DNA of 5,299 nucleotides, taken from NCBI GenBank assembly GCA_014361165.1, contig JACIWD010000137.1, forward strand, positions 1 through 5,299, read 5' to 3'. The first letter of the stretch is position 1. Every line of letters begins with the position of its first letter. Under the pieces are notes generated by a model. That model had not been told where the DNA came from. It did no database searches and was given only the letters and a program-made list of their open reading frames with translations. Position numbers and translations under genes: made by a program. The DNA is from Candidatus Mnemosynella bozhongmuii. GTDB taxonomy: Archaea; Halobacteriota; Archaeoglobi; Mnemosynellales; Mnemosynellaceae. This document shows, one piece after another, positions 1 to 5,286 of this stretch.

Positions 1-174
1 TCTCTGAGAGGGAATTTTCGGATTTTGGAGATTTTGAAGGGAGAGAAATGGGAAAGAAGCGATATGGTCAGGGATTGGGAGGAGAATAAAACACCGGGGA
101 GATCTGACCTCTTGAATTTCGACTGTCTCTCATATTACAGAATGTTTGAAGGAGATCGACAATCTCAGCAGTGA
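1..174 (+). CDS. 3' end of an unrecognised protein gene (5' truncated by window edge)
   Basis: Frame 1 is open from the first base to a TGA at 172-174, giving 57 residues of a C-terminus. The translation looks protein-like: an amphipathic charged stretch (ILEILKGEKWERSDMV), then PGRSDLLNFDCLSYYRMFEG, and a polar tail ending in QSQQ. Arginine is read by AGA/AGG, as in the neighbouring genes. The other two plus frames have stops in the first 120 bases, and no sizeable minus frame is open here. I do not recognise the family, and nothing in the fragment shows a catalytic motif. The stop lies 134 bases before rpl10e, which has its own promoter, so the two need not be co-transcribed. One oddity is that frame 2 stays open from about position 113 and reads protein-like from about 148 on, so the true end could be further downstream if there is a frameshift near 145-155. 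It is a probable gene of unknown function. Confidence 0.5.
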   Translation, partial: SLRGNFRILEILKGEKWERSDMVRDWEENKTPGRSDLLNFDCLSYYRMFEGDRQSQQ

Positions 175-252
175 GAAGGCAAGAAAAATCCTTTTGCAAA
201 TTGATAAAAGGAAGCCCCACGTTTTTTCAGCTGTGAATTCTTCCCTCTCATG

Positions 253-271
253 GAATCATAAATTTTATAAG
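253..271 (+). promoter_or_regulatory. Archaeal BRE/TATA promoter of rpl10e
   Basis: TTTATAAG at 264-271 is a near-consensus archaeal TATA box, preceded by an A-rich BRE-like stretch (AATCATAAA, 254-262). Transcription would be expected to start about 25 bases after the box centre, near 290-294. That leaves a short leader that just contains the Shine-Dalgarno site. The region 175-252 upstream shows no other clear signal. Confidence 0.65.
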
Positions 272-292
272 CGGGCAACTCTATGTGCAGAA

Positions 293-301
293 AAAGGAGG
301 T
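293..301 (+). promoter_or_regulatory. Shine-Dalgarno site deciding the rpl10e start
   Basis: AAAGGAGGT is an almost perfect complement to the 16S rRNA 3' end. GGAGG (296-300) lies 8 bases before the ATG at 309. This rules out the longer in-frame GTG start at 285, which would place the site inside the coding sequence. Confidence 0.85.
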
Positions 302-308
302 CTCTCTC

Positions 309-830
309 ATGGTCAGGAAACCAGGCAGAATGTACAGGGATATTAAAGGTCCGGCTTATACGAGGAAGGAATACATCGGAGGAATTCCGGGAGTCAAGAT
401 TCCTCAGTTTGATATGGGCAATCTGACAGCAGATTTCCCGGTCTCGGTCTCTCTGGTTGCCAAGGAAGCCTGTCAGATTCGTCATATTGCTCTTGAGGCG
501 GCAAGAGTTGCAGCCAACAAGTATCTCATGTCGAAAGTTGGAAGATCGAACTTCCACTTCAAGGTCAGAGTCTATCCGCACCATGTTTTGAGAGAAAACA
601 AAATGGCAACCGGTGCAGGAGCTGACAGAGTGTCGAAGGGAATGAGAAAGGCATTCGGAAAGCCAGTTGGAACAGCGGCAAGAGTCAAAGCCGGTCAGAA
701 AATCATGACCGTTGAAACAACGCCCCAGCATTTCCTGGCGGTGAAAGAGGCTCTGAGAAGTGCTTCAAACAAGCTTCCAACTCCCTGCTCCATCGTGATC
801 GATAAAGGCGCAGAACTTTTGAAGATGTGA
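309..830 (+). CDS. rpl10e: Large-subunit ribosomal protein L10e (uL16)
   Basis: This encodes a 173-residue ribosomal protein of the archaeal/eukaryotic L10e branch of uL16 (eukaryotic RPL10, bacterial L16). In the 50S subunit uL16 lies near the peptidyl-transferase centre and the A-site tRNA elbow; its inner loop reaches towards the P site. The sequence shows the family hallmarks in order: the N-terminus [31 protein letters not shown] (21-31), the core [19 protein letters not shown] (87-105), and the loop [19 protein letters not shown] (105-123). The length matches the usual 172-174 residues, so the gene is complete. The ATG at 309 is chosen over the upstream in-frame GTG at 285 because it gives the family N-terminus and sits 8 bases after AAAGGAGGT. 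A TATA box at 264-271 suggests its own promoter. The stop codon lies 7 bases from the stop of the convergent EMC6-like gene. Confidence 0.97.
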   Translation: MVRKPGRMYRDIKGPAYTRKEYIGGIPGVKIPQFDMGNLTADFPVSVSLVAKEACQIRHIALEAARVAANKYLMSKVGRSNFHFKVRVYPHHVLRENKMATGAGADRVSKGMRKAFGKPVGTAARVKAGQKIMTVETTPQHFLAVKEALRSASNKLPTPCSIVIDKGAELLKM

Positions 831-837
831 AATTCTT

Positions 838-1197
838 TCAGTTCATCAGCAGAACAGCTGTTATCAGCCAGAAATCAAACGTCATGAAACCCACATAAAA
901 CCAGTCCTTTTTTCCAAACTCCTCTTTCTTAATTCCGAGTTTCAAATAGAAGGGATACTGCATTCCGATAAAAATCGCAAGCATTCCGAGGATAACAAGA
1001 AAGGAATTTCCAAGCATAACTGAAATTATTCCTGCGACAATCCCTAGGAAGCTTGGAAGGAGAGTTTTTATGAGCCCTTCTCTGTAACGCTTTTTCTTCT
1101 CCTCCTCACTCGGAGGTTTGTATTCAATTATCGGCTTCTTCACCTCTTCCTGAACAACTTCTCTTCTCTCCTTCTTAATCTTCCTTCTCTTTGCCAA
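838..1197 (-). CDS. EMC6-like archaeal membrane protein (three transmembrane helices)
   Basis: The product is 119 residues. The first 43 residues are very basic and charged (MAKRRKIKKERREVVQEE, then PPSEEEKKKRYREG), as expected for a cytosolic, possibly ribosome- or RNA-facing tail. Three hydrophobic helices follow, at about 44-62 (LLPSFLGIVAGIISVML), 65-86 (SFLVILGMLAIFIGMQYPF) and 98-118 (DWFYVGFMTFDFWLITAVLL). Tail, helix order and the C-terminal DWFYVGFMTF...W pattern fit my memory of the archaeal EMC6-like family, relatives of subunit 6 of the eukaryotic ER membrane protein complex, which partners the EMC3 (Oxa1-superfamily) insertase. The start is a TTG at 1197-1195, supported by GGAGG (1208-1204) six bases upstream. 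It is divergent from the NFACT gene and convergent with rpl10e. That this is a small membrane protein is certain; the EMC6 assignment rests on recognition and is moderately sure. Membrane insertion as its job is inferred. Confidence 0.75.
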   Translation of the reverse strand: MAKRRKIKKERREVVQEEVKKPIIEYKPPSEEEKKKRYREGLIKTLLPSFLGIVAGIISVMLGNSFLVILGMLAIFIGMQYPFYLKLGIKKEEFGKKDWFYVGFMTFDFWLITAVLLMN

Positions 1198-1203
1198 AAT
1201 CTC

Positions 1204-1208
1204 CCTCC
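1204..1208 (-). promoter_or_regulatory. Shine-Dalgarno site for the TTG-started EMC6-like gene
   Basis: On the minus strand GGAGG is read at 1208-1204, followed by six bases and then TTG (1197-1195). No in-frame ATG or GTG is better placed, so the rare TTG start is accepted. Confidence 0.75.
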
Positions 1209-1230
1209 TGGATGCAATTGGGTCTGCTCA

Positions 1231-1246
1231 TATATAAATCTTAAAG
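1231..1246 (-). promoter_or_regulatory. TATA region for the EMC6-like gene in the divergent promoter
   Basis: On the minus strand this reads CTTTAAGATTTATATA, containing two overlapping TATA-like boxes (TTTAAGAT at 1245-1238 and TTTATATA at 1238-1231). Initiation about 25 bases on would fall near 1216 or 1208. The first leaves a leader that includes the whole Shine-Dalgarno site, so it is slightly preferred. The TATATAAA is nearly symmetrical and could also work on the plus strand, but it lacks a good BRE there. Confidence 0.5.
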
Positions 1247-1254
1247 TGGTCCCT

Positions 1255-1270
1255 CCGAAACAGATTTAAG
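1255..1270 (+). promoter_or_regulatory. BRE/TATA promoter of the NFACT-pelota cluster
   Basis: CCGAAAC (1255-1261) is a good BRE and is followed by the TATA-like TTTAAG (1265-1270). The box centre lies about 27 bases before the ATG at 1295, so the transcript is predicted to start at or within a few bases of that ATG. This would be a leaderless or near-leaderless message, which explains why no Shine-Dalgarno site is spaced properly before 1295. Confidence 0.6.
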
Positions 1271-1294
1271 TCTCTCCTGCATTTCTCAGAAAGG

Positions 1295-3202
1295 ATGAAA
1301 GAGGAGATGTCCAGTGTTGATGTTTACGCCTCGCTCAGAGAGCTCGCGGAGCTTGAGGGCGCATGGGTGGATAAAATCTATCAGCCCACTCCATCAGAGC
1401 TGAGACTAAAGCTGAGAGCCCTATCGAAAGGAAGAGTTGATCTTGTTCTGGCATCAAACAGAATTCACATCACATCCTTTCCTCTTCCTGCTCCGAAGAC
1501 GCCCTCCAACTTCGCAATGTCTCTGAGAAAGCACCTTTCCGGTGGTAAAATAAGGAAAATTTCGCAGCATGAGTTTGACAGAATAGTGGAGATAACGGTT
1601 GAAAGAGAGAAGCCCTTCAGAATAATTTCGGAGATGTTCCACAAAGGCAATGTCATCCTCGTGGATGAGGAATCGAGAATTGTTGCTCTGATGAAGCCTG
1701 TTGATGTGAGCACGAGAACTCTGAGAAGAGGTGAGATTTACAGCTATCCTCCCGAAACAGTGAATCCTCTGAAACTCGATTATGAGACTTTCTCTGAGAT
1801 TCTTCGCTCCTCCTCTTCCGATGTGGTCAGAACGATAGCCACACGCCTTAACTTTGGAGGAGTTTATGCAGAGGAAATCTGTCTCAGAGCAGGAGTTGAG
1901 AAGAACAGGAAAATGGATGAGCTCAGAGAGGGAGATTTTGAAAGACTCTTCGAGGCATTGAAAGATATTTTCAGATCAATAGAATCCTCTCCTGAACCGC
2001 AGATTGTGATGAAGGATGGGAGAATGATTGACGTTACACCGATCTCTCTTCTCCGCTATGATTCCTTCGAGAAGAAGTATTTTTCAAGCTTTCAGGAAGC
2101 TCTTGACAGCTACTTTTCGTCCATCATGATTGAGGCAGGTCTTCAGAGAGCTGAAAGCGGAAGAAGAGAGAAGCTTCTGAGACAGAAGGAACAGCAGGAA
2201 AAGGCTGTTGAAAAATTCGAAAAGGAGATCGAATTTTACTCGCGTCTGGGAGACTGGATATATGAGAACTATCTTGAAATTCAGGAAATTCTTAAGAGGG
2301 CATCAGTTGGAGAGAGCCATCCCTGGATAAGGAGGGTTGATCCGAAAGAGAAAAAAGTTTACATTTCAGCTTTTGGAAGAGAAATTCCGTTGAGATACGA
2401 TATGAGCGTCGAGAAGAATGCCTCAATCTTTTATGAGAGGGTTAAAGTTGCGAAGAACAAGAAAGAAGGAGCGCTAAAAGCACTTCAGGAGACTCTGAAA
2501 AAACTCGAATCTCTTAGAGAAGATGAGGAGATTCTGATACCTCAGAGAGCAGTCAGAAAGAAGGATAGATGGTTTTATCGCTACAGATGGTTCATCTCCT
2601 CAGAAGGACTCCTCGCGGTTGGTGGAAAGGATGCCGACAGCAACGAGGAGCTCGTTAAGAAATACATGGAGAAGAACGATATATTTTTCCATGCAGACGT
2701 TCACGGAGCTCCCGCTGTCATTCTGAAAACAGAAGGAAAGAACTTCACGGAGAAAACGATTTTCGAGACCGCTGTCTTTGCTGTCTCATATTCCTCCCTC
2801 TGGAAAGCCGGAGCCTATTCAGGAGACTGCTACTGGGTCTATCCCGATCAGGTTTCCAAGACTCCGGAGAGCGGGGAATATCTTCCCAAGGGGGCGTTCG
2901 TCATAAGGGGTGAGAGGAACTACATAAGAAACGTTCCTCTGAAGCTCTCGATTGGCATTGAGATCTCTGATGAAACGAGACTGATGTGCGGTCCTGAAAC
3001 CGCGGTTGAGAAGTGGTGCAAGTATCACGTTTCCATCGTTCCCGGCGATGTGGATAAGAATGCGGCATCCAGGAGAATCCATGAGATTTTCCGGGAGAGA
3101 TGCGATCCGGAGGACAGAAGGATAGTTAAGGAGGTTGCCTCTCCATCAGAAATCCTTAAGGTGCTTCCACCCGGAGGAGTGATGATAGTTGAGAGTGATT
3201 AA
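1295..3202 (+). CDS. rqcH: NFACT family protein, archaeal Rqc2/RqcH (NEMF) homologue
   Basis: This 635-residue cytosolic protein belongs to the NFACT family (yeast Rqc2, human NEMF, bacterial RqcH). In studied members it binds the split large subunit carrying stalled peptidyl-tRNA, recruits tRNA and extends the nascent chain (alanine or CAT tails) for degradation. The NFACT-N domain covers about 5-170, with the family residues D9 and the D95-R96 pair (QHEFDRIVEI), which match yeast Rqc2 D9/D98/R99 by position. A helix-hairpin-helix-like segment follows at about 175-230, coiled coils at about 284-335 and 380-412, and the NFACT-R (DUF814) domain at about 424-550 (RWFISSEGLLAVGGKDADSN, FFHADVHGAPAVILK, QVSKTPESGEYLPKGAF). 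All key parts are present and the length is normal. The ATG at 1295 gives the usual MK-EMSS-D opening and fits a leaderless promoter; ATG 1307 is the alternative. The last 14 bases overlap pelota, suggesting coupled translation. The family is certain; tailing activity is inferred. Confidence 0.95.
   Translation: MKEEMSSVDVYASLRELAELEGAWVDKIYQPTPSELRLKLRALSKGRVDLVLASNRIHITSFPLPAPKTPSNFAMSLRKHLSGGKIRKISQHEFDRIVEITVEREKPFRIISEMFHKGNVILVDEESRIVALMKPVDVSTRTLRRGEIYSYPPETVNPLKLDYETFSEILRSSSSDVVRTIATRLNFGGVYAEEICLRAGVEKNRKMDELREGDFERLFEALKDIFRSIESSPEPQIVMKDGRMIDVTPISLLRYDSFEKKYFSSFQEALDSYFSSIMIEAGLQRAESGRREKLLRQKEQQEKAVEKFEKEIEFYSRLGDWIYENYLEIQEILKRASVGESHPWIRRVDPKEKKVYISAFGREIPLRYDMSVEKNASIFYERVKVAKNKKEGALKALQETLKKLESLREDEEILIPQRAVRKKDRWFYRYRWFISSEGLLAVGGKDADSNEELVKKYMEKNDIFFHADVHGAPAVILKTEGKNFTEKTIFETAVFAVSYSSLWKAGAYSGDCYWVYPDQVSKTPESGEYLPKGAFVIRGERNYIRNVPLKLSIGIEISDETRLMCGPETAVEKWCKYHVSIVPGDVDKNAASRRIHEIFRERCDPEDRRIVKEVASPSEILKVLPPGGVMIVESD
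3173..3177 (+). promoter_or_regulatory. Shine-Dalgarno site for pelota inside the NFACT gene
   Basis: GGAGG at 3173-3177 is followed by 11 bases and the TTG at 3189. The spacing is a little long but much better than the 17 bases to the next in-frame candidate, GTG 3195. It lies within the last codons of the NFACT gene, so ribosomes ending that gene are well placed to start pelota. Confidence 0.6.
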
Positions 3203-4226
3203 GAGAAATCTGAAGGGCAGGGAAGGGGAAATAACTCTTCTTCCTGAATCTCTGGATGATCTGTGGCATTTGAAATTTCTCGTTGAAAGAGGAGACCTTG
3301 TTTATGCCCAGACTCTGAGGAAGGTGGAGAGTGCAACCGATAAAATCAGGCCTGAGAGTGTCGAGAAGAAACCTGTGAGACTCGGAATCAGGGTTGAAAA
3401 AGTGGAATTTCAGAAGTTCTCAAACCGGTTGAGAATTCACGGAGTTATAGAGGATGGGATTGATTCCGGAGCTCACCATACTCTGAACATAGAACCGGGA
3501 AGGGATCTCTCAATAATCAAATCCTGGAAGGATCATCAGCTCAGGAGAATAGAGGAAGCGGTCAGAGCATCAAAAAGACCGAGGGTCATCATCCTGACGG
3601 TTGAGGAGGGATATGCAACAATCGGAATCCTCAGAGATTATGGAGTGGATGAATTTGCGGAGATAGTGGGCTCTTCTGGAAAGGGTGCAGGCGGAACAAG
3701 AAGGGAGTTCTTCCTCCAGATCATCAAACAGCTTGAGGTTGTGGGAAAAGAGGCAGAAAGCATAATCATAGCCGGACCTGGCTTTGTGAAGGAAGAACTT
3801 CTGAGAACTGTTGAAGAAGTTGCACCCGAGCTGAAGGAGAAGAGCTTTCTTGTGGACACGAGCTCAACCGGAGTGAGCGGGTATCAGGAGGTTCTCAGAA
3901 GAAAGAGCATTGAAAAGATTGTCAGCGATATGAGGCTTGTTAAGGAGAGCGAACTTTTCGAGGAGCTCATGAGGGAAATCGCCAAGGGCGGAAATGTTGC
4001 ATATGGTCTGGAGGAGGTTAAAGAAGCAGTTGAACTCGGTGCGGTGGAAACCCTTCTCATCACCGATGAGATGGCCATGACTGAGGAAGGAGAGAAGCTG
4101 ATAAGAGGAACCGAACAGAAGGGTGGCAGATATCTTGTCTTCAGCACAGAATTTGAACCGGGAAAGAGACTTCAGCATCTTGGAGGTGCTGCAGCCTTTC
4201 TCAGATTTCGAATCTCGGGCGAATGA
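3189..4226 (+). CDS. pelA: Pelota/Dom34, mRNA surveillance and ribosome rescue factor
   Basis: This encodes a 345-residue archaeal pelota, a relative of release factor aRF1. It enters the empty A site of stalled ribosomes with aEF1A and promotes splitting with ABCE1, releasing an intact peptidyl-tRNA. Three domains are visible: the Sm-like N-terminal domain (about 1-125; LPESLDDLWHLKFLVERGD at 18-36, GAHHTLNIEPG at 94-104), the central domain (about 130-250; IIIAGPGFVKEELL at 192-205, DTSSTGVSGYQEVLRR at 223-238), and the C-terminal domain (about 255-345; AYGLEEVKEAVELGAVETLL at 271-290, LQHLGGAAAFLRF at 328-340). There is no GGQ, as expected for pelota; a glycine-rich GKGAGGTR (164-171) stands near that place. 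The TTG start at 3189 directly follows an in-frame TAG and gives the family-like opening MRVI; GTG 3195 would lose the first two residues. It overlaps the NFACT gene by 14 bases. Length and domains indicate an intact protein. Confidence 0.97.
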   Translation: MRVIKRNLKGREGEITLLPESLDDLWHLKFLVERGDLVYAQTLRKVESATDKIRPESVEKKPVRLGIRVEKVEFQKFSNRLRIHGVIEDGIDSGAHHTLNIEPGRDLSIIKSWKDHQLRRIEEAVRASKRPRVIILTVEEGYATIGILRDYGVDEFAEIVGSSGKGAGGTRREFFLQIIKQLEVVGKEAESIIIAGPGFVKEELLRTVEEVAPELKEKSFLVDTSSTGVSGYQEVLRRKSIEKIVSDMRLVKESELFEELMREIAKGGNVAYGLEEVKEAVELGAVETLLITDEMAMTEEGEKLIRGTEQKGGRYLVFSTEFEPGKRLQHLGGAAAFLRFRISGE

Positions 4227-4246
4227 TTTATTCTCCTGAAGGTGAA

Positions 4247-4252
4247 AGGTGA
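4247..4252 (+). promoter_or_regulatory. Shine-Dalgarno site deciding the phosphoesterase start
   Basis: AGGTGA ends four bases before the ATG at 4257. It makes that ATG a better start than the in-frame GTG at 4242, which would add MKGEI ahead of the conserved first strand. Confidence 0.75.
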
Positions 4253-4256
4253 GATC

Positions 4257-4949
4257 ATGAGGATTCTTATAATATCCGATGTTCACGGGAATCTTCCTGC
4301 TCTTGAGAGAGTTCTTGAAGAGAGGAATGATGGCGTGATATTCCTCGGAGACGTTTGCGGATATGGACCGGATGTCCCGGAATGCATAGATCTTCTCCGC
4401 AACTCCCTCATATTCGGTGTGAGAGGGAATCACGATCACGCAATCCTCTCTCAGAGCTCTCCCGGATGCAGAGAAGAGATGGAGAGAATTGCGGAGATTA
4501 CTCATGAGCTGAACCTCTCAACAATGGGCGATTCTGATTTCAGATTTCTCTCCTCTCTTCCAGTTGCAAGAGGTTTGAAGTTTGAGGGGATCAGCATCTA
4601 TGCGGTTCATGCCACTCTGAGAAATCCTCTTTATGAGTATCTCTATCCCGATGCATCCGATGAGAGCTTCGAGAGTGCATTTCCAGATCTCTTCGCAGAT
4701 TTTGTGTTCTGTGGACACACTCATTTTCAGTTTTCAAAGGTTCTTCCTCTCTGCAAAGTTGTAAATCCCGGGAGCATCGGTCAGCCAAGAGATGGTGACT
4801 GGAGAGCGTCTTTCTGCATTCTTGACACCTCTGAGAGGACTCTCGAATTCAGGAGAGTTGAATATCCTCTTGAGAGATTCGAAAGGAGAATCAAAGAAGA
4901 GGGCTATCCCGAGAAACTCATAGAAATTTTGAGAAGAGGTCTTCTCTGA
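4257..4949 (+). CDS. YfcE/MJ0936-like metallophosphoesterase
   Basis: The 230-residue product is a calcineurin-like metallophosphoesterase of the compact YfcE/MJ0936 group. The whole dinuclear metal site is visible when counted from the ATG at 4257: D8 and H10 in ISDVHGN, D32 in FLGDVCGYGPD, N58-H59 in VRGNHDH, H118 in YAVHATL, and H154/H156 in CGHTHFQF. NPGSIGQPRDGD (170-181) is the usual final active-site loop. Such enzymes hydrolyse phosphomonoesters or phosphodiesters with manganese or other divalent metals; the natural substrate cannot be read from the sequence. There is no signal peptide or membrane segment, so it is cytosolic. It starts 30 bases after pelota with its own Shine-Dalgarno site and no obvious promoter between, so it is probably the third gene of the cluster. 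Its 3' end overlaps the opposing small gene by 32 bases. The fold is certain; a role in ribosome rescue is only suggested by context. Confidence 0.93.
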   Translation: MRILIISDVHGNLPALERVLEERNDGVIFLGDVCGYGPDVPECIDLLRNSLIFGVRGNHDHAILSQSSPGCREEMERIAEITHELNLSTMGDSDFRFLSSLPVARGLKFEGISIYAVHATLRNPLYEYLYPDASDESFESAFPDLFADFVFCGHTHFQFSKVLPLCKVVNPGSIGQPRDGDWRASFCILDTSERTLEFRRVEYPLERFERRIKEEGYPEKLIEILRRGLL

Positions 4950-5199
4950 AAATTCCATCTTTTAAAAGTTTTCTGGCATCGTCAATTCTCAAATTTTCCG
5001 GAGGCAGAACAAAATCAGCTCTTCCTTCCACTCTCCTCCCTTTTCTTATCTCATTCAGAAGCTCCCTGTATTTCCTTCTGAACTCTCCCTCATCTTCCAG
5101 AGTCTCTCTCAGCTCCTTTTCCAGCTCAAAAATTTTTCTCGCTCCTTCGACCTCAAAAACTCCTTCTCCGAGAATCCTGATTTTAATTCCCATGCTCAT
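4918..5199 (-). CDS. Uncharacterised 93-residue charged protein
   Basis: I do not recognise this family. The product starts with a probable beta hairpin (MGIKIRILGEGVFEVEG, 3-19), followed by a long charged, probably coiled helix (about 20-54, rich in E, K and R, including IFELEKELRETLEDEGEF). The more conserved-looking tail is ADFVLPPENLRIDDARKLL (61-79). There is no membrane segment or cysteine, so it is likely a small soluble cytosolic protein. It is accepted as real because the plus strand here turns pyrimidine-rich, as over the other minus-strand gene, and because most of it (4950-5199) lies outside the phosphoesterase gene. The ATG at 5199 follows a weak AAAGG nine bases upstream; ATG 5193 is the alternative and removes two residues. 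Its last 32 bases overlap the convergent phosphoesterase gene. The function is unknown. Confidence 0.75.
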   Translation of the reverse strand: MSMGIKIRILGEGVFEVEGARKIFELEKELRETLEDEGEFRRKYRELLNEIRKGRRVEGRADFVLPPENLRIDDARKLLKDGIFREDLFSKFL

Positions 5200-5247
5200 C
5201 AGTCTCTGCCTTTTTTCAAGTTGCCAGCCACTTCCTCTTCGCGAGGC

Positions 5248-5264
5248 AGAAATCTATTTTAAGG
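5248..5264 (+). promoter_or_regulatory. Possible promoter for a gene starting at the right window edge
   Basis: AGAAATC followed by TATTTTAAGG resembles a BRE/TATA pair. Its centre lies about 27 bases before an ATG at 5287, the same geometry as the NFACT promoter. The AT-rich stretch 5253-5277 could equally hold a minus-strand box for the small gene ending at 4918 (TTATTTTATC and CCTTAAAATAG on the minus strand). The direction is therefore uncertain. Confidence 0.35.
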
Positions 5265-5286
5265 TGATAAAATAATTTCCCTTTGA

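Noticed and set aside
285..308. Longer rpl10e start at GTG 285
   Set aside because: The added residues are not part of the L10e family and would place the strong Shine-Dalgarno site inside the gene.
146..346. A 66-codon plus-strand frame from TTG 146 running into rpl10e
   Set aside because: As a separate gene it would cover the rpl10e promoter and Shine-Dalgarno site and end inside rpl10e. Only its first part may matter, as a frameshifted tail of the left-edge gene.
165..731. A 188-codon open frame antisense to rpl10e
   Set aside because: It lies opposite an unmistakable ribosomal protein, shows no family-like motif and is rich in serine and cysteine as typical antisense shadows are here.
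831..837. Terminator between the convergent rpl10e and EMC6-like genes
   Set aside because: Only 7 bases separate the stops, and neither strand shows a clear T-run just beyond its stop; termination must rely on signals inside the opposing gene or on factors.
4242..4256. Longer phosphoesterase start at GTG 4242
   Set aside because: ATG 4257 starts exactly at the conserved first strand and has AGGTGA four bases upstream.
3864..4505. A 213-codon minus-strand frame spanning the pelota/phosphoesterase junction
   Set aside because: Both sense genes are complete and conserved across the span. The antisense product has no recognisable motif, and no start signal was noted.
5234..5246. Small hairpin CCTC-TTCGC-GAGG
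   Set aside because: The stem is only four base pairs, with no T-run and no compensating extension, so chance is the simplest explanation.
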